The notes under the pieces are model-generated. The model made no database searches. It was not told the origin of the DNA and saw nothing but the letters and a program-made list of their open reading frames with translations. This document shows, piece after piece, positions 17,367-26,127 of a stretch of 59,054 bases of DNA. Every line of letters starts with the position of its first letter. Position 1 is the stretch's first letter. Made by a program: the position numbers and the translations under genes. This DNA is from JADJWR01 sp964509545. Its GTDB lineage: Bacteria > Pseudomonadota > Gammaproteobacteria > Burkholderiales > Burkholderiaceae_F. Where the stretch lies: contig CAZDXQ010000019.1 of the NCBI GenBank assembly GCA_964509545.1, forward strand, positions 1-59,054, given 5' to 3'.

Positions 17367-18125
17367 ATGGACGAGCTTGGGCTGCTGATCCGTGAGGCGG
17401 GCAAGGCGCTGCTGCTGCCACCGGGCGGGCCGCTTGTCGTTGCCTTTCTGGGGCTCGCTTTGCGGCGCTGGCGGCGTCTTGGCAATGCGCTGCTGGTTGC
17501 CGGGCTCGCGGCGCTGTATCTGCTGGCGACGCCGGTCGTGTCTTCTTTCCTCGTGCTGCAGGCAAGCGCAGGCGCGAGGCCGCTGGACAAGGAGGCCGCA
17601 CGCCAGGCGCAGGCGATCGTCATCCTCGGCGGCGGCGTGCGCAGGAACGTGCCGGAACTCGGCGGTGACTCGCTCGCGGCTCTGAGCCTGGAGCGCGTTC
17701 GTTACGGGGCGCGGCTTGCGCGAGAAACGGGGCTGCCCGTCCTGGTGACCGGAGGCAGTGTGCGCGGAGACACCCGGCCGGAAGCGCAGCTCCTGCGCGA
17801 GGCGCTCGAGCAGGAGTTCGGGCTGAAGGTCCGCTGGATCGAGGAGCGCTCGCGCAATACGCGCGAGAACGCGCGATTCAGCGCCGAAATGCTTCGCCCG
17901 GCGGGGGTCGGAACGATCGTGCTCGTCATGCACCCGTTCGATGTGCCTCGCGCGCGCGAGGAGTTCGAGCGGGCGGCGCTGCGGGTGATCCCGGCGCCGA
18001 CTTTCGTGCCGCGCGTCGAGGTGACGGGCATCACGGACCTGCTGCCGAGCGCGCGCGCGCTGCTCGGCGCCCATTACGCCGTCTATGAACTGATCGCGCA
18101 GTGGTTGCCGGTCTTTCGGGCGTGA
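17367..18125 (+). CDS. YdcF/ElyC/SanA-like DUF218 envelope protein
   Basis: A 252-residue protein with two N-terminal membrane segments (about 18-35 and 40-60) followed by a DUF218 domain. The domain shows AIVILGGGVRRN, LVTGGSV, EERSRNTRENA and VLVMHPFDVPRA, the usual conserved blocks. ElyC and SanA relatives act in cell-envelope or polysaccharide precursor metabolism, with no firmly known reaction. It ends the + strand exopolysaccharide set and faces the convergent metallopeptidase gene across a terminator. Molecular function is not assigned here. Confidence 0.85.
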   Translation: MDELGLLIREAGKALLLPPGGPLVVAFLGLALRRWRRLGNALLVAGLAALYLLATPVVSSFLVLQASAGARPLDKEAARQAQAIVILGGGVRRNVPELGGDSLAALSLERVRYGARLARETGLPVLVTGGSVRGDTRPEAQLLREALEQEFGLKVRWIEERSRNTRENARFSAEMLRPAGVGTIVLVMHPFDVPRAREEFERAALRVIPAPTFVPRVEVTGITDLLPSARALLGAHYAVYELIAQWLPVFRA

Positions 18126-18138
18126 TGGCCGTGCAACG

Positions 18139-18160
18139 AAAAAGGCACCTTGCGGGGCCT
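18139..18160 (-). terminator. Rho-independent terminator for the metallopeptidase gene
   Basis: Read on the minus strand, GGCCCC and GGTGCC flank a GCAA loop (one mismatch in the stem) followed by TTTTT. It lies 22 bases beyond the stop at 18182, the right place and direction to end the minus-strand gene, and may also block read-through from the convergent + strand genes. Confidence 0.6.
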
Positions 18161-18181
18161 TGAAGGCTGGCATCGGACGCG

Positions 18182-20383
18182 TCAGCGGCTGCGTTTGGGT
18201 CCCGACGACGGAACCACGGTCACCGTCGACGACGCGGACGCGGCGTTGCCGGCGGCGTCGACCGCGCGGGCCGTCAGCGTGTACGTACCGTTGAGTTTCC
18301 TCGTGTTCCACGTGATCGAATAGGGCGCCGACGTGTCGGTGCCGATCAACGCGCCATTGACGAAGAACTCGACCTTGGCGACGCCGAAATTGTCGCTGGC
18401 ACTCGCCGATACCGTCACATTGCCGGAAACCGTAGAGCCGTTGGCGGGCGAGACGATCGCGACCTGCGGCGGGGTGCCGTCTGGCGTAGTCACCACGTAA
18501 TTGCCCTGAACCGTAGCGGCAATCGTGGTGGCGGCCGTGTCGTAGGTCGTCAAGTACACCGGATAACTCTGCTCGACGACACCGGTGGTCGGTGAAGTCA
18601 CCGTCCAGATCGAAGAGGCGGACGAACCCGCGCCGAGCGAGAGCGTGAACGGAGAGTTGCTGCTGCTCCAGCCGCTCGGCAGTTGCGGCGTGAACGCGAA
18701 GGTCGAAGTGCCGCAGCCCGAGCCGTTCCTGTTGGTGACCGTGATCTGGTAACTGACCGACTTGCCGGGCGCGCCGCTCTGGTTGACCGGCGAAATTGCG
18801 ACGTCGGGGTTGGCGCGGGTGCAGGTCGGCGCGGGCATGTCGACGCTGACGGTCGCATTGCCGCTGCCGATGCTGTTGACGGTGAAGCGGTAGCCGTTCG
18901 TCGAATCGGCGTACGTCTCCCCGGCGCCGAGGGTCGCAAGCAGGTAGCTTCGCGCTCCCGGCGTCGATGCGCGGTGGACGCTGACGCGGTTGAGGTACCC
19001 GGTCTGCAGGCCGGTGTCATAGCCGATCGGCTGCCGCAGGCTGATGAAGTAGCTGTCGTTGGTATCCAACTTTGGCAGGACCAGCGCCTGCGGATTCGCC
19101 GGACTGGCGACGGCGTTCGCATCGATCGTGAAGGTGCCGGCACCGTTGACGTTCAGCACGCGCGATGACCCAAGCCAGCCCGCGGCCGCCCTGCGTGGCG
19201 CGCTGAAGTGGCGCAGCGGCAGCGTGCTCATGCCCATGATGTCGCTCGTGTCGCCGTACTCTGACGTCGGCGTGCTCGAGTGGCTGAACCCGATCAGATG
19301 GCCGATCTCGTGCGCATACACGTCCGGCTGATTGCAGCGCATGATCCACGATCGGTAGAACGACCCGGACGAGCCGACGCTGATCAGCGTGGCCCCGATG
19401 TAGCCGGACGTGATCTGCGGGATCACGTACACGGTCTTGCCATAGCTCCCGACGTCGATGCCCTGCGCCGCAGCCAGCTTGTCCATCTCGTCGCCGATGG
19501 CCCAGAAATCGGTCGACGAGGTGCTCGCCGACGTCATCTGCAACGGTCCGTAGACGGGTCCCGAGAAAGTCACGTTGCCATTGCTCGTCTGCCGGTACAG
19601 GTCGTTAACCGAACTGGTCGAGCCGAACATCAGGTTGTTGACGTAGCTGGCCGTGCAGGTGCCGTCCAGCGCCTTGTCCTTCAGGTTGCCGAGCAGCACC
19701 AGCGTGCTTTGCGAGCCGGAGATCGTTGCGGCGAGCGTCGTGGTCGAGGTCGTTGCTTCGCTCGTGCTCCTGGCCGCCTGGATCGAGTCCGACCCCGCGA
19801 GCAGAAGCTGGCCGTCGAGCTGCACGGCGCGCACCGTGACGGACTGGCCGACATAGGGTGCCGCGGGGTGCTCATGACCGTGATCGGACCCGTCCGCGGC
19901 GTGCAACTGAAAGCGGACCGGACGGCCCGAGGCCGAAACCATCAGGAAATACGTGTGGTTCGCCGCCTTGCCGCGGAAGTCCTCGAGGACCGCGGTGCCC
20001 ACGTGGCCGGTCAGTTCGACTTCCTGCTCGATCAGGTCGCGGACATCGGCCGGCAGGCCCATCGTCAGGCCGTTGGGCAACGACTGCTGCAGAATCAGCC
20101 CAGGCTGACGCTCGACGCTGCTCAGCAGCAGGTTGCGCCGCTGCTGCGCGGTCGCCTTGAGCTTCGCCGCCGCCGCGTTGCGTTGCGCGCCCGTGGCGCG
20201 GTGATACTCGCCGATCGCGGCAGTCATCTGGTTGGTCAGCGTCGATAGCCGGGCCGCCACCCCGGCGTCGACGGGCTCGGCGCGCGCGTGGCTGAGCCCG
20301 GCCGGCAGGGCGAGGGCCAGGCAGGCGAGCAGGGTGACGGTTCGAAAGCTGCGACGGCGTGGCGCGTGTTTCTCGGAGGGCAT
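18182..20383 (-). CDS. Secreted zinc metallopeptidase (metzincin) with C-terminal Ig-like domains
   Basis: A 733-residue exported protease. After a leader (RRRSFRTVTLLACLALALPAG... cut near AEP) comes a prodomain-like region, then the metzincin zinc site HEIGHLIGFSH starting at His358 with Glu359 as catalytic base and a downstream Met-turn DIMGMS. The C-terminal part has a NEW3-like domain (about 520-610) and an Ig-like domain beginning near PDGTPPQVAIVSPANGS. There is no PEP-CTERM tail; it ends in GPKRSR. ATG at 20383 starts directly before the basic leader; an in-frame ATG at 20440 would add 19 residues. It is transcribed toward the exopolysaccharide genes and could trim surface or matrix proteins, which is inference. 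Confidence 0.85.
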   Translation of the reverse strand: MPSEKHAPRRRSFRTVTLLACLALALPAGLSHARAEPVDAGVAARLSTLTNQMTAAIGEYHRATGAQRNAAAAKLKATAQQRRNLLLSSVERQPGLILQQSLPNGLTMGLPADVRDLIEQEVELTGHVGTAVLEDFRGKAANHTYFLMVSASGRPVRFQLHAADGSDHGHEHPAAPYVGQSVTVRAVQLDGQLLLAGSDSIQAARSTSEATTSTTTLAATISGSQSTLVLLGNLKDKALDGTCTASYVNNLMFGSTSSVNDLYRQTSNGNVTFSGPVYGPLQMTSASTSSTDFWAIGDEMDKLAAAQGIDVGSYGKTVYVIPQITSGYIGATLISVGSSGSFYRSWIMRCNQPDVYAHEIGHLIGFSHSSTPTSEYGDTSDIMGMSTLPLRHFSAPRRAAAGWLGSSRVLNVNGAGTFTIDANAVASPANPQALVLPKLDTNDSYFISLRQPIGYDTGLQTGYLNRVSVHRASTPGARSYLLATLGAGETYADSTNGYRFTVNSIGSGNATVSVDMPAPTCTRANPDVAISPVNQSGAPGKSVSYQITVTNRNGSGCGTSTFAFTPQLPSGWSSSNSPFTLSLGAGSSASSIWTVTSPTTGVVEQSYPVYLTTYDTAATTIAATVQGNYVVTTPDGTPPQVAIVSPANGSTVSGNVTVSASASDNFGVAKVEFFVNGALIGTDTSAPYSITWNTRKLNGTYTLTARAVDAAGNAASASSTVTVVPSSGPKRSR

Positions 20384-20440
20384 GGTGGGCTGCTGCGTGG
20401 CGGGAGTGTGCGAGCGAAGCTGCGTCTGAGAAGGTTGCAT

Positions 20441-21366
20441 CAGGACAGTCGGCTTTGCCTGCGGAATCTAGAGAGCGAAATCGTTGGCGTCTGTGGCCGA
20501 ACGCCGCTAATCCGGAGCATCCGTATCGATGAACTGAAGGTGATGCGCGCTAATCCGGCGCATCCTTTGTGGCCTGGCATGGCTGTGGCTTCGCAGTCCG
20601 CCGCCGACAGCAGCGTCGACGTGGTGTGCGCGCCGATCCCGGTTGGCCAGTCGGCGAAGCGCGGGCTGGTCGGTTCGGGTGTTTCCGCCGCGAGGCCAAA
20701 GTCATCGCGGTGCTATCCGTCGTTCGATACGGGCACGCGATCGCCACGTGGCGAATCCGGAACTTGCCAAGGCGGCTTCAAGCGCGAAATGAAACCTGCA
20801 ATCGTCCTCGGCACGCCCTCGTCGAAGCACCCTCGGGTGCAAGTCGCGACGGCGCCAGGCAGCCCGACATCGGTGAAGAGGTCGCCGTCAGGCGGCGTCG
20901 GGCCGCGGTCCAGGAAGTCCTGCGCATATGCCAGTTGCACCACCGAAGCCGGCGTCTGATGACGCTGGTAATTGACGGTGCGCGGACGTCCGGCGACTGC
21001 GCCGCGACGCCGATGCAACGGCAGCACCAGCGTCGTGGGATTCCTGCGAACACCTTCAAGAGCGCGAGCGGTCCGCCGCTAACCGCCTGCAGGTGCCGCA
21101 GCCCGCTGCGGCCTGAAGGCAGGGTGGCTACCTCGGCCCAAGAAAGGCGCGAGGCGGCCTCTGGAGATGCGCCGCCGGATGGCCGCTCGGAGGCGACTGA
21201 CGGATGGCTTTACAGTCTGCCGACGTCGCGTCGATCCTAAAGATACAAGTCCTTGATTTATATGAATTTCTACTGAGCTGGCCCACTTCTTGCTGACTGG
21301 TGTGCAGGAGCAGTTTGATGAGTGACAAGCTCCGAGGCGGTACGGCTTTCCAACTGGAGGAATTCA
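20441..21366. other. Long gene-poor region between the metallopeptidase and the PEP-CTERM gene
   Basis: About 926 bases. Several ORFs over 60 codons exist on both strands, but none shows recognisable motifs or a good start, and I call none. A near-direct repeat CTAATCCGGMGCATCC occurs at about 20507 and 20550. The right end holds the sigma-54 promoter at 21278 and the ribosome binding site for the PEP-CTERM gene. A minus-strand frame at 20713-21027 is the least random-looking, so a decayed gene is possible. Confidence 0.5.
21278..21294 (+). promoter_or_regulatory. Sigma-54 (RpoN) promoter of the PEP-CTERM gene
   Basis: CTGGCCCACTTCTTGCT has GG at 21280-21281 and GC at 21292-21293 with the exact ten-base spacer of RpoN promoters and TTGCT at the -12 element. 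It is about 73 bases upstream of the ATG at 21367. The same architecture occurs at 2787. PrsR is the obvious activator. Confidence 0.72.
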
Positions 21367-21951
21367 ATGAGCTGGACAAACATCAAGAAGTCGGCGGCAG
21401 TGGCGTTCGTTGCCTGCTCGATGGGCTTCGCCTCGCAGGCGAGTGCGCTGTCGATCGGCGACAGCTACTACATGGGCTATATCAACGACGGCATCCCGTC
21501 GTCGACCACGAATGAGGCCACTTATATCAACAACCTGGCCGATCTCGCGCCCGGCGCCGGGCCGACAACGATCGGCACCGAGACGTATACCCGTTCGAGC
21601 GCGACGCTCTGCTATCCGAGCTGCCCCGACGCGACGGGCGGCACCAAGAACGAGACCGGCTCGAACACCGGCAGCTACAACGGCGCTACATATCTGCTCG
21701 CTAAGTACGACGGCCCCAACTACGGGTCCGTGGTCTGGTACGTTGCAGGCCTGACCGGCAGCTTCGTGCTTCCGACAACGGCTGGCGGATATGGCCTGTC
21801 GCACTACACGCTGTTCGGCGGCAGCAGCAGCACCAGCACCAGCACCAGCACCAGCACCGGTACGGTGTCTGAGCCGGGCACGAGCGCCATCGCGCTGCTG
21901 GGCCTTGGCCTGCTCGGTGCGGCCCTGCGCAGCCGTCGGCGCGCGAAGTAG
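21367..21951 (+). CDS. PEP-CTERM sorting-domain protein (SEP variant)
   Basis: A 194-residue exosortase substrate. The leader MSWTNIKKSAAVAFVAC... ends at ASQASA near residue 27. The mature part is Thr/Ser/Gly/Tyr-rich and low in complexity, with a Ser-Thr alternating tract encoded by AGCACC repeats (21821-21858). It ends in a sorting signal of the PEP-CTERM type: VSEPGTSAIALLG, a short hydrophobic helix and the basic tail RSRRRAK. The usual P of the PEP motif is replaced by S. GGAGG six bases before the ATG at 21367 fixes the start; the longer frame to 21322 lacks a leader. Expected fate is processing by exosortase and attachment to matrix or surface. Confidence 0.93.
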   Translation: MSWTNIKKSAAVAFVACSMGFASQASALSIGDSYYMGYINDGIPSSTTNEATYINNLADLAPGAGPTTIGTETYTRSSATLCYPSCPDATGGTKNETGSNTGSYNGATYLLAKYDGPNYGSVVWYVAGLTGSFVLPTTAGGYGLSHYTLFGGSSSTSTSTSTSTGTVSEPGTSAIALLGLGLLGAALRSRRRAK

Positions 21952-21986
21952 GCCAATCAGAACCGAGAAGCCCTACCGCTCTCCAG

Positions 21987-22012
21987 AAAAACCCCGCCTC
22001 GGCGGGGTTTTT
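21987..22012 (+). terminator. Rho-independent terminator after the PEP-CTERM gene
   Basis: Perfect stem CCCCGCC/GGCGGGG with a two-base TC turn (effectively a slightly shorter stem with a tetraloop), extended by flanking A and T runs and ending in TTTTT. It lies 36 bases after the stop at 21951, so the PEP-CTERM gene appears to be a monocistronic unit between its own sigma-54 promoter and this terminator. Confidence 0.9.
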
Positions 22013-22060
22013 CATTTGTTAAGTGCCTCCTGCAGAATGCATGCTGCGATTTTCGGGCCG

Positions 22061-23188
22061 ATGATTACGGTTACCACTCCAGACATGCAGCAGGCTTCCA
22101 CGATTCCCGGTTCGGCACTGCTCTCGGCGCGGCTGAAGCGCCTGTTCGCTTCGGTCGGGGTCGTTGCGCTTTTCAGCGGCACTTACGCGGTTGCGCCGTA
22201 CAACCGCGAGCAGATGGACCATCTGTTCGCCATCGTGACGCACTCGGCGGTATCCGCGTCATTCACGGGCCGGGAGTTCCTTGTGGCCGCCGCTTTGCTT
22301 TATTCGCTTCTGCTCGGCGCCTACCACCTGCTGGCACCCGATCTTGGCCTGACCAAGTCGGTCCGCTTCTTCCGGGTGCTCTGGATGTTCATTCGATCGC
22401 CCGCGGCGGTGCTGCGCCAGGGCCTGCAGCGCGAGGACCGCGTGGCCGTCCTGGCGACGCTGCTGAAGGGCTTCTTCGCACCGATGATGGCGGTGTCGTT
22501 AATGACGTTTTGTGTCAGCGTCTTTAATCACGGCGGCGCCATCCTGGCGCAACTCGGCTCGGATTTCGGCTTCATGACGCTGTTCAACCAGCACGGCTTC
22601 TGGGTCTTGATGAAGACGATCTTCTTCATCGACGTGCTCATCTTCACGGCCGGGTACCTGGTCGAGTCGCCGCGGCTGGGCAACGAGATCCGGTCGGTCG
22701 ACCCCACGCTTCTCGGCTGGGCCGCCGCGTTGATGTGCTACCCGCCGTTCAATTACGTGACCGGAAAGATCCTGGGCTCGCAGGTCAGCGACTTCCCGCA
22801 GTTCGACGATCCGACCGTTCATGTCGTTCTCAATGTCGCCATGCTGATCCTGATGGCCATTTACGCCTGGGCGTCGGTGGCGCTCGGCCTGAAGGCGAGC
22901 AATCTCACGCATCGCGGCATCATCGCGCACGGGCCGTATGCCTTCATTCGTCATCCGGCCTACATCTGCAAGAACATGGCTTGGTGGATCGGGGCGATCC
23001 CCTTCCTGTCCCTGGCCTTCGGCCAGTCGTTCTATGAAGGCGTCCTTTCGGCTGCCTCGGTGATCGGTTGGAGCATGCTGTACGTGCTGCGCGCGCTCAC
23101 CGAGGAGGACCACCTGCGACGCGTCGACGGTGAATATGCGGCGTACGAAGCCAGGGTGCGTTATCGGTTCATCCCTGGCGTTTATTAA
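22061..23188 (+). CDS. Multispanning membrane protein with ICMT/PEMT-like methyltransferase C-terminus
   Basis: A 375-residue polytopic membrane protein with about eight hydrophobic segments. The C-terminal portion has RGIIAHGPYAFIRHPAYICKN and EEDHLRRVDGEYAAYEARVRYR, the S-adenosylmethionine-binding pattern of isoprenylcysteine carboxyl methyltransferase/phospholipid methyltransferase relatives. The substrate is unknown; a lipid or a polyprenyl-linked compound is plausible for the family. Start choice is uncertain: ATG at 22037, 22061 and 22085 are all in frame and no strong Shine-Dalgarno decides. It follows the PEP-CTERM terminator, so it needs its own promoter, which I cannot place. Confidence 0.72.
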   Translation: MITVTTPDMQQASTIPGSALLSARLKRLFASVGVVALFSGTYAVAPYNREQMDHLFAIVTHSAVSASFTGREFLVAAALLYSLLLGAYHLLAPDLGLTKSVRFFRVLWMFIRSPAAVLRQGLQREDRVAVLATLLKGFFAPMMAVSLMTFCVSVFNHGGAILAQLGSDFGFMTLFNQHGFWVLMKTIFFIDVLIFTAGYLVESPRLGNEIRSVDPTLLGWAAALMCYPPFNYVTGKILGSQVSDFPQFDDPTVHVVLNVAMLILMAIYAWASVALGLKASNLTHRGIIAHGPYAFIRHPAYICKNMAWWIGAIPFLSLAFGQSFYEGVLSAASVIGWSMLYVLRALTEEDHLRRVDGEYAAYEARVRYRFIPGVY

Positions 23189-23318
23189 TGGCGCCGCTCG
23201 TTCGCCTGGCGGCTTCGGCCGCGGTTCGCGGCCGCCGGCGTCGACTCGGTGCATTGTGCCGGCTCGACGTCAGGCCGACGACGTCGCCGAATGCGTCGCG
23301 GGGCTCCGCTTTTTGAGG

Positions 23319-24347
23319 CTACGGCCGAGACTCGGCGCTTGCGCCTGTTGCGGGACGCGCCGGCTGGACGGGCACTGTCGCTGCCGGAATGTACTCGTTG
23401 AGCAGGTAAAGCGGCCGTTGCTTGGTTTCGTTGAACATGCGGCCGACGTACTCGCCCAGCACGCCGATCGTGATGAGTTGCACGCCGCCGAGCATCAGCA
23501 CGACGACCATCAGCGACGGGTAGCCGCGCACCGGATCGCCGTACAGAATTGTCTTCAGGATGATCCAGAAGGCGAAGGCGAACGCGAGCCCGGCGATCGC
23601 CGCGCCGACGTAGGTGGCGACCTTCAACGGCGCGATCGTGAACGAGGTGAAACCCTCGATGGCGAAATTCCACAGGCGCCAGTAGTTAAACTTGGACTCG
23701 CCGGCGAAGCGCCTGTCGCGATGGTACGGAACGGCCTTCTGCGGGTGGCCGATCCATGCGAACAGTCCTTTCATGAAGCGGTGCGACTCGCGCAGCCGAT
23801 TGAGCGAATCCACCGCGCGCCGACTCAGCAGCCTGAAGTCCCCCGTATCGACCGGAATCTTCACCCGGTTCGTCCTCTGGATCAGGCGATAGAACCAATG
23901 GGCGGTGAATTTCTTCGCGAAGGACTCGCCTTCCCGGGCCATGCGCTGCGCGTAGACGACATCGAAGCCGTTTCGCCACTGCGCCACGAGTTCGGGGATG
24001 ACCTCAGGGGGGTCCTGTAGGTCGGCGTCGATGACGACCACCGCGTCGCCCGAGGCGTGGTCGAGCCCGGCCGCCATCGCGATCTCCTTACCGAAGTTTC
24101 GGCTCAGGTCGACCACGGCAACGCGCGGATCGCGCCCTCTGAGGTCGTGAATCAGCGCGAGCGATCGGTCCGTGCTGCCATCGTTGACGTAGATGATTTC
24201 CGCCGCCAGCGGCAGCCGGTCGAGCACGGACGCAAGGCGGCGATGGAATTCAGGCAGGACGTCCTCCTCGTTGAATAGGGGAACGATCACCGACAGGGCG
24301 GGTCGCGCGGACACCGGTGGAGGGTCAGTGGTCTCGCGAGGCATCAT
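23319..24347 (-). CDS. GtrB-type bactoprenol/polyprenyl-phosphate glycosyltransferase (GT2)
   Basis: A 342-residue family 2 glycosyltransferase with an N-terminal GT-A domain (SVIVPLFNEEDVLPEF, YVNDGSTDRS, VIDADLQDPPEVI with the DxD-like DAD motif, and DTGDFRLLSRRAV) and two C-terminal membrane helices (about 240-265 and 275-300). Such enzymes load a sugar onto polyprenyl phosphate at the cytosolic face. It overlaps the GtrA-like gene by 23 bases, and GtrB/GtrA pairs work together in making and flipping a lipid-linked sugar. The third gene of the operon could use that donor. Confidence 0.9.
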   Translation of the reverse strand: MMPRETTDPPPVSARPALSVIVPLFNEEDVLPEFHRRLASVLDRLPLAAEIIYVNDGSTDRSLALIHDLRGRDPRVAVVDLSRNFGKEIAMAAGLDHASGDAVVVIDADLQDPPEVIPELVAQWRNGFDVVYAQRMAREGESFAKKFTAHWFYRLIQRTNRVKIPVDTGDFRLLSRRAVDSLNRLRESHRFMKGLFAWIGHPQKAVPYHRDRRFAGESKFNYWRLWNFAIEGFTSFTIAPLKVATYVGAAIAGLAFAFAFWIILKTILYGDPVRGYPSLMVVVLMLGGVQLITIGVLGEYVGRMFNETKQRPLYLLNEYIPAATVPVQPARPATGASAESRP

Positions 24348-24744
24348 TTGCCGTTCCCGAAAAGGTCCAGAACTGGTTGGCGAGGAATCCGAACAGCAGC
24401 ACGAGCAGCGTTGCTGCGACCTGCCCGACGAGGTAGTGAATGCCCAGCCGGACGAAGAAGAATACGACCGCGGAGTTCAGCGCCAGCCCGGCGATCGCGA
24501 TGACGGCAAAGCGCGGGCCGGTGAAGGCGTGCCTGGCGTTGCTGCGAAATGTGTAGCGGTAGTTCAGCAGGTAATTGACCACTGCGCCGGTCGCGGCGCC
24601 GAATGCGGTGGCGATGGCTGCCGCCATGGCCGCCATCTCCACCAGCACGATGAGGACCGCGTAATGGGCGGCCGTACCGATGGCGCCTGCGCCGGCAAAG
24701 CGGACGAAGCGGGCGGACATGCTCTGCCAGGGGCGCGAGTTCAT
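24325..24744 (-). CDS. GtrA-family polyprenyl-phosphate-sugar flippase
   Basis: A 139-residue protein with four membrane helices and the GtrA pattern FVRFAGAGAIGTAAHYAVL near the N-terminus, followed by the ATGAVVNYLLNYRYTF block and a C-terminal FGFLANQFWTF segment. GtrA proteins are thought to flip polyprenyl-phosphate-linked sugar across the inner membrane. It lies between the large membrane protein (54 bases away) and the GT2 gene (overlapping), consistent with a three-gene operon. Confidence 0.88.
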   Translation of the reverse strand: MNSRPWQSMSARFVRFAGAGAIGTAAHYAVLIVLVEMAAMAAAIATAFGAATGAVVNYLLNYRYTFRSNARHAFTGPRFAVIAIAGLALNSAVVFFFVRLGIHYLVGQVAATLLVLLFGFLANQFWTFSGTANDASRDH

Positions 24745-24798
24745 GGATGTCGTTGCCGCCGTCGTTCTCGAAGCCGTCTGTGCAGCCCGCTTTGCACG

Positions 24799-26127
24799 TC
24801 AGCCGGTCCGAGCGGCGGGCAGGTTTATGCCTTCATCCCGGATTCGACGGACGGTCGAGGCCAGCAGCAGGCATTGGGCGATCAGCAGGCCCTCGAACGG
24901 CTTGCGGTACCGGCCCTCGTTGACCGCCAGGGGGAGCAGTCCCTGCACGATGAACCAGGTCAGCAGGAGTGCGGGCAGCATCCGCTCCTTCTCGCGTCGC
25001 CAGCGCACGATGGTGAGGATCAGACAAGCAAGAGCCAATGGCGCCCAGATCCAGCGCATCCAGAAATTGATCCTCCCGATGCCTCGTTCGGGGTTCGTGT
25101 CCGGCCACGAATGGCTGAAGAAAAGGTGGACGAGATTGTCGCCGGTGAGCCAGGCGGTGCGGCGAAGACCCCAGGCCGGAAGCTGGTCTCTCGCGGCCTG
25201 CCAGTCGCGGCTGCCGGCATCCAGGTCGATCGAGAAGCTGGCGCTGCCCTCGCGTCGGGTCCGCCAGAGCGAGAAGGGTTCAAACGGAGGATGCAGCAAC
25301 GCCGGCGACATGAACTCGTAGCGCCACCGTTCGGTTCCTGCCCTGCGGCTGAAGTCGATGGAGAAATTCAGTGTTCCCGCACGGTGGTAAAGCTGGTTCA
25401 TGCCGGCGATGCCGTGCGGCGAGATCAACCTTGCCAGCGACCAGCTGCGCCCGGCGAGTGGTCCCAGCACCGCGAGCAGCAGCGTCAGCGACGCGGCGGC
25501 CTTGGTCAGCTTGTTGTCCTGCTCGATCCAGAGCCAGGACATGGCGACGGCGGCCAGCGGAATGCAGATGCCGCGCGTGAGGCCGGCAAGCAGCCAGATG
25601 CCGACGGCAAGGACGAAGCTCGCGGTATCGCGCTTGCGCCGGCAGCGCCACGTGGTCCACAGTGCCGCGCCGAGCAGCGGCAGCAGCAGCGTCTCCTGCA
25701 TGAAGTAACTGTAGATCGCCGACCACGACGGCAAGGCGGCAAGCAGCACCCAGCCGGCGAGGGCGAGGTCGCGGCCGGGAAGCAGTTCACGCAGGAAGCG
25801 ATACCAGAGCCATGGCCCCGACAGCGAAAGCAGCGCCGTCCAGTAGGCGACCAGAACAGGGGAGGCGGCCGTGATCTTCGCCAGGATGCCGACGTAGACG
25901 TGATAGCCGATGGGATCGATCGCCGTAAACGGCTGAGTATCGAGCGGCTTTGTGCCCAAGTGCCAGTGGCGTCCGGGATCGCTCCAGATGTGATCCATCG
26001 GATTGAAGCGCAGGATCAGCCAGACGCGATAGCCGCAGGCGGCGAGCAGCAGGCCGAGCAGCACGGCGCGGATCAGGCGCGTGCGACGCGGCAGGGCGGG
26101 GTCAAACAGGGCGCGAAGCCAATCCAT
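24799..26127 (-). CDS. Polytopic membrane protein, probable GT-C-type glycosyltransferase
   Basis: A 442-residue protein with about nine to eleven membrane helices and a soluble loop around residues 230-330. The context, directly upstream of GtrA and GtrB, suggests a periplasmic-facing GT-C transferase using polyprenyl-phosphate sugar. An early loop contains FNPMDHIWSDPGRHW, where an acidic residue would be expected in this fold. I do not recognise a specific named family. ATG at 26127 (MDWLRAL) begins just before the first helix; the longer frame to 26283 runs into a region with other content and is rejected. Confidence 0.72.
   Translation of the reverse strand: MDWLRALFDPALPRRTRLIRAVLLGLLLAACGYRVWLILRFNPMDHIWSDPGRHWHLGTKPLDTQPFTAIDPIGYHVYVGILAKITAASPVLVAYWTALLSLSGPWLWYRFLRELLPGRDLALAGWVLLAALPSWSAIYSYFMQETLLLPLLGAALWTTWRCRRKRDTASFVLAVGIWLLAGLTRGICIPLAAVAMSWLWIEQDNKLTKAAASLTLLLAVLGPLAGRSWSLARLISPHGIAGMNQLYHRAGTLNFSIDFSRRAGTERWRYEFMSPALLHPPFEPFSLWRTRREGSASFSIDLDAGSRDWQAARDQLPAWGLRRTAWLTGDNLVHLFFSHSWPDTNPERGIGRINFWMRWIWAPLALACLILTIVRWRREKERMLPALLLTWFIVQGLLPLAVNEGRYRKPFEGLLIAQCLLLASTVRRIRDEGINLPAARTG

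Noticed and set aside
20713..21027. Minus-strand 104-codon frame in the gap before the PEP-CTERM gene
   Set aside because: No recognisable family, no ribosome binding site and a basic, irregular N-terminus. Kept only as part of an unexplained region.
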